Source: Isoetes taiwanensis
Taxonomy: Eukaryota; Streptophyta; Lycopodiopsida; Isoetales; Isoetaceae
DNA length: 64,000 nucleotides
Direction of reading: 5' to 3'
NCBI GenBank assembly: GCA_021234155.1
Contig: JAJEKV010000091.1
Coordinates: 806,001 to 870,000 of the forward strand
The notes beneath the pieces were generated by a model. That model searched no databases. It was not told where the DNA came from and saw only the letters and a list, made by a program, of their open reading frames with translations. The position numbers and the translations under genes were made by a program. This document shows, one piece after another, positions 11,385-21,847 of this stretch (positions are counted from its first letter, which is position 1; each line of letters opens with the position of its first letter).

Positions 11385-13369
11385 CATGACCATTGTAAAC
11401 AGCATGAGATTGTAAATTTCTCTCTCTCCTATAGTCATCTCAGAGTCATCAAACAGATTTGAAGATGAAGCTGCACGAGAATTCTAGTATAATTGTCAAA
11501 TTGAGATAATCAAATTCATAATTGAAAATGAAGCTGAAAGTATAATCAAGTATAATTGTTACGATGCACCTGTACTATCCATTATAATCAAAACCTTTAG
11601 AACATAGAGTGCTTCCAATAGATTTATATCTGTTTCTGCAGAAATTTTACAAGCATGAGAGACAATAGAACATCATTTATATTGCCACATTTATCGTACA
11701 TGTTGACAAATACAAACTATATGAACAAATACAGCTACAAGCTTCTGATTCATCACCTGCTGCAACGACAGGGATATCTCCTCTAATGACTGTTCTATGT
11801 TACAGGATAATTATGTTACAGGATATGCTGAAGACTATGCACCATCTCCTGCCAAGGATGGGTAGATTGCTGCTGCATTGCACCATCTTCTGCCAAGAAT
11901 GGGCAGATCCACCCTTTGCACCATCTCTTGCCAAGGATGGGCAGATTGCCGCTGCTGGAAGAAAAATACCCTCTAAATCCTTTGGCTCTATTCCTTCATG
12001 CTGGTCTGATTGATAAAAGAGAAGAAATTCTAGACATTTATTACTATTAAACATTGCGAGCGATCCAAGCATCTGGACTTTGCCATGACTGTAGTGAAGA
12101 ACATGCCTTTTTGCACTTGATTTCACAATATATTTCTTTTGTCATGCATCTCAGCAACTGAGATTTCTTACTTATATCTACTGTGGAGTGGCCCCTGTTA
12201 TTCCATATTGCCCGCTGCGTTTGTTCTGAGTAGGGCAGATCACCAACTATCCTTAAACTCCCAAAATATTATCATGAACATATATTATGTGCTAGTGCTT
12301 TTGGTTTGCTGAACACTTAGGGCCATGTCCTTGTGCTCCACCTGGATGTTATGCAGACTATCCCCAAATGTTATTCCATGCACCAAAATTACTTGACTGC
12401 ATTTGCTTTTCAACTAGGGCAGAGCCATGTTAAGAGTTACATGGCCTAGACAAAGCCATGTTGAAATTACAAGGTCTCGCATGTTAAAATTACATGGTCT
12501 AGCCTGTTAAAGTTACCCGGTGATGTTAAAATTAGCATACCTTCCTCATATTTTACTTAATTTTCACGGGGCATGCCTTTATGAGTTCATGAGACTCTGT
12601 TTTTCATAACCATCTATACCACTGCTTCTATTAGAGTGGCCCTAAGACTGTGCTTGATTAAACACCAAGGTAGACCTGATGTTAATTCAAGGAAGATCCT
12701 TAAGGCACTCTAGAGTTCTAAGAACATATTCCTGTTGCATCTCTAGTATAAACATCTAGTAAAATGGAAGATTGCCATAATGTATATTCTATGAAGATAA
12801 ATGAAAATACTGCAATGTGAGCAATGTGAATGAAATATAGATTTAAATGGTGGACAAAAAGGAAGTAGATAAAACCCTACTGATGAAAACAATCCAGAAA
12901 AAAATATTTGATACAAAATGGTAGACAACAGAAGATATGAAATGATACTTCAAAACCTACTAAAAATAATTCAGAAAACAATCTTTGATATGCATAGAAA
13001 CGATTGCTTGCCTTTAAAAAGCTGTTTGCACTTTTGGAAAATTGGATGCAAGCTTCAAAAGCTCCAAACTAGAACCACCTGGTGTCAGCTGGGATCCGGA
13101 AGACGCGATTTGCCGCCTTCAATCATCCGTAACGGCGCTTAAGGGGTGCTCTGAGGCTGGGGTTAACTTTGAGCAGGAATTTTTACGTCCGTTAACAGCT
13201 GTTAAATCTTAATCTAACAAAATGTTAGTATGAAGGACAGCTAAATGACATCGTTAACTTAACTGAACCATAATTTATTAACCCCCTCCTAACTTAATGG
13301 CATGTCTTAATGGCACCTATGTGAACCCCAGATAGCTAACAATTTCTAACCTAACGGACTTTAACCCCT
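11385..13369. other. interior of the Harbinger-like element, no gene recognised
   Basis: Short frames on both strands (for example 11800-12126 minus) show no family motif. A repeated block, ACCATCTCYTGCCAAGRATG-like, occurs about three times at 11839-11950, giving a local imperfect tandem repeat. The right subterminal region (13140-13370) is rich in CTAAC/GTTAG motifs like those at the left end. Confidence 0.45.
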
Positions 13370-13399
13370 CAGTGTGAAATGGCCCTTATCAATTGCATT

Positions 13400-14218
13400 C
13401 ATCTCATCCATAGATAAAGACAAGAAAGTAGCTTTTGCGACTGATCGGAACTCTATCTTCAAATCTTCATTCATGAAATTTGTGAATTTTCAAACAAGTG
13501 CATTACTCCAATGATAAACCATGACATAAGGTGGGCAACTTTCTGGGCAAGTAAAAGTTTCGGACAATCGTTCATTGGCTTACCATTCTTAAATGAGTGA
13601 AAAATTGGTCGCATTTGGCATCAAAATGCAACATATCTTTCCCATAAAATGCGATAGCGCAATTGTTTTTCTGGTGCCTCTGTAATTTTCTAGGTACTTT
13701 CTATGTTTGTTGTCAGGATTCCATTCAATGACCTCTTGTTGCTCACCCTTTTCATCCCAGGTCATGAACCTTTTCTTGCCATGGTGCTTTATAATGTTGT
13801 CAGGTTTATATTGCATAGTTACATCTTTACTGCATGCCCAAGTATAAAACTTGAATACAATTGTCCACTCTTCTCCAGAAAATGCTTCCTCCTCCTCCCT
13901 CCTAAAACAATAATGTAAGTGTTTTTTCCCTTTCTTCTGTAAGCTCCAAACAGAAAAGGAGTGGCACACCAATTGAAGTCTGCAAAGAAATATATGCCCA
14001 AAGATATTATATTGTTGCAAGTTTTGATGAGATGATAATGATCTGAAAGTGTTAATTGAAAGGAAATTTGTATTTAACTAGCATATTTAGTCTAATAAGT
14101 TGTAAGAAAAATCTACTTGCATATTAGAAGCAAAGAACGACAAAGGGGACTGCAAAATGAAGCCTCATGCTGGCTAGGTGAATGTACCTTATCTAAACTA
14201 CTCTAATAGGGCAGACAT
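13400..14218. other. intergenic with one unassigned 143-codon frame
   Basis: A minus-strand frame at 13589-14020 encodes 143 residues, including RFMTWDEKGEQQEVIEWNP. The segment looks protein-like, but I cannot assign a family and see no splice context. It may be a fragment of a host or transposon gene. Confidence 0.3.
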
Positions 14219-15309
14219 AATGTCGTCGATTCGCGTAGCGAATCGGCATTCTTGCTCAAGACGAGCATGCATGCATTGCATGCGTCGCATGCATGCATTG
14301 CATGCGTTTTGGGCCGTTCGTCAGGTTGGGCGTTTGCTACTTATTGCAGAGTTCTTCATCGACGTTTCATCGGCGCTTCCTCTTCTCTCAGCAGTACCTT
14401 ATTCTCTTTGATTTGTTTCCAGGCAGGGGAGGGGCTTCTTCCTGCCTGGTTTGGCCAATTTGGCGTTGCTTTCCTGCTGTCCTTTTCGGCCTTTAGCCTT
14501 CATCCTGTGACCTTCGTCCTCGATCCTAGTTTGTTAAGGAAGTCCTTTGGTATTCGGGCGCTTTGTTGGTTTCATGCGAGTCGCAGTGCAAGAATGTCGT
14601 CGATTCGCGTAGCGAATCGGCATTCTTGCTCAAGACGAGCATGCATGCATTGCATGCGTCGCATGCATGCATTGCATGCGTTTTGGGCCGTTCGTCAGGT
14701 TGGGCGTTTGCTACTTATTGCAGAGTTCTTCATCGACGTTTCATCGGCGCTTCCTCTTCTCTCAGCAGTACCTTATTCTCTTTGAACCCACCCTTCCCCC
14801 CCTTCTTTGTTTACTATATTTTGTACAAGTTCTGTTTATCATGTTTTTCCACCCGGTGGGTGATGCTTTTTTTTTTCCACCCACTGGGTGATGCTATTCT
14901 TTGGTATGTTTCTCGTTTGTTGTTGGTGATGTGCAGGTACAGGTTGGCGAGCGCCATCCGTTTTGACTTCTCCATGCGCGGTTTTTTGGGAGCGTTTCTA
15001 TGCCTTACGTTTGTCTAAGCCCCTTGCCGAAGGCTTATCACTAGGGTTTTTCCTCGAAAACCCGAAAGGGCGGGGTTTTTTAATCCCGGTGATAAGCTTT
15101 CGGCAGGTACATCAGCCACTCATCTATTAGCATTGTATTTGTTTTTGGGGTCCAAATGTTATAATTGGATTTTCCCTTTATTTTTCGTGGGTAGTTCGCA
15201 TGTGTGCGGCTATCCACTGTCCACCATTGTAGAAATCTGCTGAGATGAATGAGAAGCCTATCTATTCGGGCGCTTTGTTGGTTTCATGCGAGTCGCAGTG
15301 CAAGAATGT
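14219..15309 (+). mobile_element. A-B-A-X repeat element, copy 1
   Basis: Unit A (193 bp) occurs at 14219-14411 and 14593-14785, almost identical, separated by 181 bp (B). A contains the palindrome GATTCGCGTAGCGAATC and alternating GCATGC/TGCAT tracts. X (14786-15262) carries a nested hairpin at 15029-15104. A 47-base sequence from the end of B (14551-14597) recurs exactly at 15263-15309, closing the element. A diverged copy with the same A-B-A-X order lies on the minus strand at 37159-37997, which shows it is one mobile or duplicated unit. Open frames inside (up to 177 codons) follow the repeats and show no domain, so I do not call them genes. Confidence 0.7.
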
Positions 15310-16190
15310 ATTACCTGAACTACCATCTAAAGCAGTTTGACAATTTGAGCTTCCTCTAAAATCCAATGAAGTCTAAGACTACGCATCATGAAACAAATAC
15401 AATCATTTGTAGCAAATCCTAGCTATTGTTGCTATTATGAATTCCAAGCTTGTAATATTTAAAGAATGCCTCAGAATCAACAGAAGAAGCGGAATAAGGA
15501 AATTCTATCATTCCAGGGACCCGGAGGTTTCACACAGGATAGGTAATATATAGCATATGAGTCAACGGAGTGGTGTTTTGTTTTACCATGAACTATACAT
15601 ATACATACTGATACGGCAATCTAGTATAATATACATACAAAACAGGTTTTTACAACCCAGACAAGGCGTATTTGAAGGGGCCTCCCCCCCCCCCAAAAGA
15701 AATGGCAATTTTATTTTCATGTGATATAAAACTACAATACAAAAAAAACCTGAAGATTCGAGGAAAAAATAAGAATTTGCTAACAGAAAATAGAGAAGAT
15801 GAAATAAGTTCTGTACTCATCATAGAGTCTCTCAACATCTTTTTCGGGTCAGCTTACTTTAGGAAAAATTCAACCTTCTTCTGCTGAACCAAGTACTATA
15901 GGATCTGGTAGTAATAGAATATCCATAAAGTCCGGTTTCGACTGCAGCTGTAGAAGACAAAATACAACTGTATTATTATCCACCATGGTGGTAACCGTCT
16001 CTGAAACACAAAGTGGGTGGCTGGAGACGATATACCTTTGTACTCAGAAAAATGGGCACCCATAACATGTACCACTATATCATAAAACCCCCAAGGCGTA
16101 GAGGAGGCAGGCGACGTGATTGAAGAGAAAGCAATCCCACACTGCCTCTAAGGAAGAACCTCCAACATACGTTGCACGTTCTATTTGTCC
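15310..16190. other. intergenic, nothing recognised
   Basis: It contains a C-run at 15685-15694 and a few short frames. No motif or splice-supported exon was found. Confidence 0.4.
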
Positions 16191-16194
16191 AGAA

Positions 16195-16780
16195 AGGCCT
16201 CATTCATGTGAGAGACTTCCAATATGTATTGGGGGTGCGGTCTGTGTCATATTCTTCTGAGAAGGAGCTGTTAATCTCATTTGTTTCGAACTTTTGACAT
16301 GTATTAGAGGTGCCTTTGAAAGTACCAACTGTTCAGAAGAGCTTTCCAGAGTCACTTGTCCAACAGAGCCTCTAGTATCATCAAACATAGGGGCAACGTG
16401 CAGAGACTTTAGTCGAGGCTGCAATAAATGAGGTAGAAACTGGACAAGCTGAGAAGAGAAGAGAAGAGAAAAGAGTTGAAACTCCTGCCTCATTTGAACT
16501 AACTACATACATACCATTGGAAGAAACAGAAGCATGAGGCAATGTTAGAGGATTGAGATGCATAGAAGCCTGACTCTCCTGCCTTTCAGATCCAACCACT
16601 ATTGATGATATTAAACTCTCAAGAGTAGAAAGAGCACCCTCACGGGCCAGTATATGCACATCTTAAACACTAACCTTTGAAAAATCTAGAGTATATTCCC
16701 TTCCACTAGCATCATGTATCCCATTAGAATTACTAGAGGAACGCTTGGAAGGACTATGAGTTGCTTTTGTCATCTCCATA
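16195..16780 (-). pseudogene. unidentified plant gene fragment, two exons with a nonsense codon
   Basis: The minus strand reads MEMTKATHSPSKRSSSNSNG from about 16777, then DASGREYTLDFSKVSV, a TAA, and on in the same frame DVHILAREGALSTLESLISS and SERQESQASMHLNP. A GT donor follows SVSSNG, and an acceptor after a TTCTCTTCTCTTCTCAG tract opens a second exon, LVQFLPHLLQPRLKSLHVAP, ending in a stop near 16200. The intron signals and continuous sense suggest a real gene ancestor. The single in-frame TAA (where CAA would fit) suggests it is now broken, or that this is an uncharacterised splice arrangement. I do not recognise the family. Confidence 0.4.
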
Positions 16781-17179
16781 AAAGGGCCGAGATTTCAGAG
16801 CTCAACAGTTCCAAATAAAAAAAATAACTTATGATAAATTTAAGCACCACTGAAAAGAGAGCTCCACAATCTTTCCAACAAGCTCAAATAGCGTAAAATT
16901 GCCACCAAACGAGGAAGTCGTGGGAAAAAAAATATTGCGTTCAAACCCTACCGCTGCCAATGAAGGACCAAAAATGTCAGACGATTTTTCTCTGCAAAAA
17001 CAGTCTAATCACTATAGAAATCATACACCAACAGAAAGGGCATGCAATGAGTTTCCAACGGGCCCAAATAATCCAGATCTGATATTAATCAAAAGCTATG
17101 ATGGCATGAATGGGGCTAAATCCCTAGGTGCCATTGTTGACTGGAATTTTGGCACTCGATCAACATAAACAAAAGAAGA

Positions 17180-17215
17180 GGACAAAAATTGGGGGGGGGG
17201 GGAAGGGGGATTAAT

Positions 17216-17265
<50 letters not shown>
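17180..17265. repeat. G-run and long poly-A tract
   Basis: A run of Gs (around 17191-17200) is followed by about 45 consecutive As (17220-17264). It may be the tail of a retroposed sequence, but no upstream body was recognised. Confidence 0.8.
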
Positions 17266-17269
<4 letters not shown>

Positions 17270-17346
17270 ATGGTGATGATGAAGAGGTGTAAGATGTTTT
17301 AAGGGTTGGATTAAGAGGTGCTTTGAAAGGGTGAGATTAAGGGGTG

Positions 17347-17845
17347 TTACTGAAGGGTGGAGACGAAGAGGTAAGAATTATAAATCTGTTTGAGGAGCAC
17401 GAGATCCTCGTCTCTTCCTGGCTCCAAGCTCTTTGGGAGGGTGGCAGCCTCTCCTTTGATTGGAACTAAGGACCCTTTGACGAATTGCCTTTGTAGCAAC
17501 CACCAGAATGACCTTGAATGCCTCTTGAGGCCAAACGATGGAGGTACTAAAACCTATATATAAGAATATGCATATGAATATAAGGAACAAGTGCTCACCT
17601 CAGGGTTTGGAGAGAGCAAAGCTTGTATACTTCTTGCCAACCCATATGCTTTGAAGCTATCAGCTTCTAGCACATCTAATGAAGGATAAATTAAGCTACA
17701 ACAATTAGCTACTGATGCAGAAGATGTGAATACAAGAGAAAATACCTGGAAAGCGTTCCCTTAAAGCTGTGAACTTCGGCTTAGGAAAAGCTATACTTTC
17801 TTTGTCTGCACAACCTAGAAGTGCAATCCCATTAAGCTTTTCAAT
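17347..17845 (-). CDS. 3'-terminal exons of an unidentified plant gene
   Basis: Three exons fit in phase on the minus strand. Exon 17746-17845 follows an AG (CAGTAG) acceptor and reads IEKLNGIALLGCADKESIAF. Exon 17599-17675 reads DVLEADSFKAYGLARSIQAL. Exon 17347-17553 reads VLVPPSFGLKRHSRSFWWLL and ends YNSYLFVSTLQ with a TAA stop. Donors are GTATTT and GTGAGC; acceptors are ATTAG and TATATAG. About 127 residues result, with no frame break. I do not recognise the family. A second frame in the last exon is also open for 70 codons, so the terminal exon phase is the least certain part. Upstream exons were not found with confidence, although a block at about 18650-18700 (LPSNEFRSLLHPML) could belong. 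A decayed copy of the first of these exons lies at 19757-19845. Confidence 0.5.
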
Positions 17846-18299
17846 CTACTGCAAAACATAAGGGAAGTTGAGTTGAGTACTATAAGGCTTGCATATGGGC
17901 ATCATAATTTCAAACCGTGTTAGCGATAAACCATACACAATGTTCTTTTGTGCAATTTATAGAGGCAAACTAACATACACAATGCATTTCCTTTCGCGAG
18001 CTCACTAATATAATTGATGTCATTTTGATAAACTGGTCGGCTACTAGTGAACTTCCCTATTTATAAGCCAAGCCTTCGAGAAACCTCCAGATGTTGAGTA
18101 GGGCCGTGAATCACGTAGTGAGAGTAAGAGGATGATGACCACCATCTATCGTAAGCAACAGCAGCATCATGTGGAACTCATTGGGTTGCCGCTGCAGAGG
18201 CCCAGCCGCGACGAGCAGAATATATGCCATACTGTGAAGGATCTAGACCAATAGATATAAGGCAATGCCTCCACCATCGCCATCTACTATAAGCATCAG

Positions 18300-18730
18300 C
18301 AATATCATGTGGAACTTTTTGTGGCGATGTTCGAATATAGAAGAGGGAAAATGCAAATCAAGATATTGCAAGCATTGCAAGTGGAGTTGGAATTAGGGGT
18401 AAGGCAAAAGTAAGATTATGATTAAGGATAAAGGTAATGTTTGAATAGTACGAGTGGGGGAGCTGACCATAGGAACAACGTCGAGCTACCCCACAATAAA
18501 AGTAAATAATAAGGTATGGTTTTAATAAGAGCATTGGCAACAACTTCCCACCGAGATGAAAAACCCCATGTTCGGGTTTTTGAGGAAAACCCCAATGAGA
18601 AATGGTCGCCAACAACCTTGATGGTTGCCTGGAAAATCAAATGAAGTGAAGCAACATTGGATGCAAGAGTGATCTGAACTCGTTAGATGGTAGAATACCT
18701 GAAATAAGTAAAACATATGGAAAGCACCCA
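18300..18730. other. intergenic with a hairpin module
   Basis: At about 18549-18600 there is a minus-strand copy of the GGGGTTTTCCTC / AAAACCCGAACATGGGG hairpin found at several element 3' ends in this window. Short minus-strand frames across it follow the repeat and are not called as genes. Confidence 0.45.
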
Positions 18731-18739
18731 TTAGTTAAG

Positions 18740-19545
18740 AATAGAATAGAATAGAGTTTTTATCATCCACGGAGACCAATCGGCTTATGGAACCCAAAAA
18801 AGAAGCGCAACAAATGTATTACTATCTAGGTTAAAAAACCCCTGCTCCGAAGGGTTTTCGGGGAAAGAGCTGTGATAGGAATAAGAGTACTATCAAACTA
18901 TACATACATTTATCATGAGGGGAAAGAAATATGTACACATATCAGGCGAGTGCCTGAGGATCGAGCTGATTCTGGCGATCCATGGTCTCTTGAAGGTATG
19001 ATCCTGGCATCCGCACTAAAGTCGTGCTCAACATCTCATGCAGGGGTTAGCCAGGCTGGCCATCTCAGCATAGCATATCCGAATTTCAGCATATGCCTGA
19101 CAGCTCTGAAGGGTATAGCATTTGTATTCCACAGCTCCAACTTGGCAGCGTTGACAGAGCCTCTCCTGGCGTGGCTCCCCAATCCGTCTCCCTGTCTCAA
19201 TCTGAAGATGTGTGCGCCTGTGTGGATAAAGGCAATGGATCTGCGCTCATTCATGGGTATATGGGTGCGCAGATAGCATTGCTGGTCCCGCTCCAACATG
19301 GGGTTTATATGGCGTTGGTAATGTGTTGTCTTGACCTGTTCAAGGGTGCTGGCATCCCATAACTTGCTGAGGAAGCATGTATCAAGGAACCATCTAAGGC
19401 TATGGCGACCATCTAAACAATGACAAAGAACCGATGTGAGAATGATGTATGGAAAAATGTCACTAAGTGATAGAAAAGAAAATAGCGTCACCCTCGGGAT
19501 GGAAATAAATAGCATCATCCAGCAGGTCGAATAAAGCAACACCAT
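18740..19545 (-). mobile_element. non-LTR retrotransposon 3' part, degenerate
   Basis: Read on the minus strand, the coding remnant contains CYLRTHIPMNERRSIAFI and TGAHIFRL, then frame-shifted pieces. It matches the copy at 21.4-21.85 kb, whose frame has HLPMKKRRSIASI and GLCQCCQVGAVEDECH. This Cys/His-rich stretch lies after the reverse transcriptase in such elements. The 3' end has the nested CCCCGAAAACCCTTCGG hairpin, the GGTCTCCGTGGATGATAAAA block, and a (TTCTA)n tail at 18739-18755. It is broken by stops and frameshifts. Confidence 0.7.
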
Positions 19546-19756
19546 GCAGGTGGAAAAACATCACCATAGCAACACTCGGCGGGTGGAAGACAATGTGGTC
19601 AGTACTGAATAGGAAAAAAACATGGAAAACAGAATGAACTCAAACAACATATAAGGGCGGGTTTCATTTGTGTGTGTGTGTTTTGGGGAGGGCGGGGGAG
19701 AGGAAAGGCAACATGCAAGAAAAGAGACTTCACATGCATATTGTTATATATAGGTA

Positions 19757-19845
19757 ATTGCTTAGGAAAATCTATACTTGCTTTGTTTGCACAGTGTAGA
19801 AGCACAATCCTATTAGTCTTTTGAGCCTGCTGCAAAACATGAGGA
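19757..19845 (-). pseudogene. decayed copy of the exon at 17746-17845
   Basis: The minus strand reads TNRIVLLHCANKASIDFPK, which parallels LNGIALLGCADKESIAFPK of the exon about 2 kb to the left. Flanking intron sequence (CTGCAAAACAT, and ATACACAATGCATTTCCTTT further on) is also shared, so this is a genomic duplication and not a retrocopy. Confidence 0.65.
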
Positions 19846-19906
19846 AAGTTGTGTTTAATACCCTAAGGCATACACAATGCATTTCCTTTGATGAGCCATT
19901 GTTGTC

Positions 19907-20100
19907 TTACTGCTAGGGTTTTTCCTCCCAAGTGGGGGTTTTTTCATCCCGGTAGTAGGGTTCTATTGTACAGTTACACTGTTTGTTTTTGGTGTTGGGG
20001 TTTTTGGCTTTTTTGCCTGTTCTCTGCATGTACCGTCTCATAGGCCTTTGGCCTCCGTGGACGTTAAAATAAACTTCCTTCCTTCCTTCCTTCCTTATTA
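19907..20100 (+). mobile_element. non-LTR element 3' end with (CTTC)n tail
   Basis: It contains the hairpin CTAGGGTTTTTCCTCC / GTGGGGGTTTTTTC enclosed by TACTGC / GGTAGTA, then GGCCTCCGTGGACGTTAAAA and a CTTCCTTCCTTCC tail. It has the same architecture as the (TTCTA)-tailed copies but a different simple-sequence tail. Confidence 0.65.
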
Positions 20101-20106
20101 TTATTC

Positions 20107-20935
20107 ATTCATCTGAGTATGGGGAATTTATTACATGATTGTACAAAGGAGCTGCCTGGCTTTTAGGAGCAATTTTTCCTGTTGTATGTAGCACTACTTT
20201 TTGGTAGTTAGTACTCCTCAAACTGTAAGTCCTTGATGCATCTGCTTTCTATTTGTATTTGGAGTCTCGCCACATGACTTAAGAACCTATGACATTTTGG
20301 TCCCTCAAATTAAGTGCTTGATGCATCTGGTTTCCATTTTTATTTTGAAGTCTTGCCCATCACTAATTGCACGTGACAATGCAGATACATTTACAGTTGT
20401 ATTTTGTGAATCTCTATTCATATTATCATTTCTTTTGCAGGTTTGTCATAGAGTCAAGGTGGAGTCTCTTTTGTGTTGCTTAAAATAAAGACCAGCAGAA
20501 TTGGCAAGAAAATGTTTTAAGCCAACCCTATTGGCTGAAAATTATGAGGGCATTTATTATTATAAGCACATCAATAGGAATGCATGTTGATTCATTATTT
20601 TAATGAGGTATATGTCATATTGTATATTTTTTTGTCACACAAGAAATATGGCTACTTTACATATGCATAGAAGTTAAACCAATTGAAAAGGGAAGTTGAC
20701 GAGCAGAAAGAATAGAATAGAATAGAATAGTTTTTTTTTTGAAGAACGTGTTTTACAGAATAGAATAGTTTTTTTAACGTCCACGGAGACCAATAGGTCA
20801 TGGGACCCATACAATGGGCAGATGGGTTTCATAGGTGTTCAAAAGATCAATTCAAAAGGAGCAAGGCAACGCAATTTAAACTCCACTAAAACTAAACATT
20901 TATCAAATTCAAGTGCCATACTACTCCGGGCATCG
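20107..20935. repeat. duplicated segment, copy 1
   Basis: About 730 bp here are homologous to 33500-34202 plus 36823-36850, with scattered substitutions. This copy contains a short LINE 3' end (20707-20818) that copy 2 lacks. Copy 2 contains a 2.6-kb LINE that this copy lacks. A minus-strand frame (SDGQDSKIEMETRSI-type in copy 2) is imperfectly preserved. It may be part of a Helitron, since copy 2 adjoins the helicase remnant. Confidence 0.85.
20707..20818 (-). mobile_element. short non-LTR 3' end with (TATTC)n tail
   Basis: A run of AGAATAGAATAG is followed by GTTTTTTTAACGTCCACGG and AGACCAATAGGTCATGGGAC. It interrupts the duplicated segment, because the paralogue at 34110 reads straight across the site. 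Confidence 0.7.
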
Positions 20936-20979
20936 AGAGCTATCAGATGGGCATATTTACTCAATATTCCTTAATCTAG

Positions 20980-21240
20980 ACCATAGATAGCGATCCTCTC
21001 TTATATACCGTATAACGAGGTTTGCGAAATACTATAAGATTTGAGGCAATGTACTGAATGGTGTTGATTTTATATATATTATATGATTTTAGGTGTTCTC
21101 GCTACCCTAGTCACCCCCGTGTGAATATGCACCCAAACCAAAGGGGGTTTCAGGTGGAATTTAATTTCAAAGTGTTGATTGTAATGGTTCGTATTAATTC
21201 AAAAAAAAAAATTGACCCTTTCAAGGCCTAGAAAAAGGTG
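20980..21240. other. unassigned spacer
   Basis: No gene or repeat recognised. Confidence 0.4.
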
Positions 21241-21241
21241 G

Positions 21242-21847
21242 TGTACAAATTAGAATAGAATAGAATAGAATAAAGTTTTTATCATCCACGAAGTCCAATT
21301 GGCCTATGGGACCTAAACAGGAGGCGCAGCAAGCGTATTACTGTCCGGGTTAAAAAACTCCCTCCCCCACCCCGAAGGGTTGTTTGGGGGAAAAACTGTG
21401 ACAGGAATAGTTTGCTGTCAAACTGTACAAATACAAATACAAATATATATATGATGGGGGATACATATCAGGTAAGTGCCCGAGGACCGAGCTGATCTCG
21501 GCGATCCATGATCTCTTGAAGGTATGATCCCAACCTTCGGACCAATCTCGTGCTCCGCATCTCATGCAGGGGCTAGGACCAGCTCAGCATAGCGTATCCG
21601 AATGTCATCATGTGCCAGACAACTCTAAAGGGTGTGGCATTCGTCTTCCACAGCTCCAACCTGGCAGCATTGGCAAAGCCCCTCCTGATGCGGCTCCTCA
21701 ATCCATCTCTCCATCTCAATCTGGAGATGGTGTGCACCTGTGCAGATAGAGGCGATGGATCTGCGCTTTTTCATGGGTAGATGAGTGTGTAGGTAGCATT
21801 GCGAGCCTCGCTCCAACATGGGATTTATGCGGCATTGATAATGTGCC
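21242..21847 (-). mobile_element. non-LTR retrotransposon, 3' part, interrupted by the LTR element
   Basis: On the minus strand this is the 3' portion of the element whose upstream coding part lies at 31848-32400. It includes HLPMKKRRSIASICTGAHH and LCQCCQVGAVEDECH, the nested hairpin (about 21346-21415), GTCCCATAGGCCAATTGG and a (TTCTA)n tail at 21243-21260. The interruption is exact: GTGCC at 21843-21847 is repeated at 31848-31852. Confidence 0.75.

Larger units (their letters stand above)
7988..13388. mobile_element. PIF/Harbinger-like DNA transposon (TTA target duplication), with nested insertions
   Basis: The left end at 7991 reads GGGCCATTCCACACTG. The right end, read inward from 13385, is GGGCCATTTCACACTG, so 15 of 16 bases match. 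Both ends are flanked by TTA (7988-7990 and 13386-13388), the target duplication typical of PIF/Harbinger elements, whose termini also begin GG. Subterminal arrays strengthen the call: CTTCACACT recurs at 8092, about 8138, 8201 and 8262, and CGTTAGGTTA-type motifs occur near both ends. No transposase was recognised. The interior holds a 56-bp tandem array, XRCC3-like exons and a LINE. Without the LINE the element would be about 3.7 kb. The terminal match could in principle be two separate MITE ends of the same family, since only one copy is visible. Confidence 0.6.

Noticed and set aside
14219-14785. A-B-A read as a TRIM retrotransposon
   Set aside because: A does not end in CA, no polypurine tract precedes the second A, no target duplication flanks the pair, and both genomic copies continue into the same X sequence.
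14252-15018. Overlapping reading frames of 151-177 codons
   Set aside because: They run through the A units and palindromic GCATGC tracts of the repeat element in several frames at once, so their openness comes from repeat composition.
17220-17264. Poly-A run as a LINE or processed pseudogene tail
   Set aside because: No element body or target duplication was recognised beside it, so I list it only as a homopolymer.
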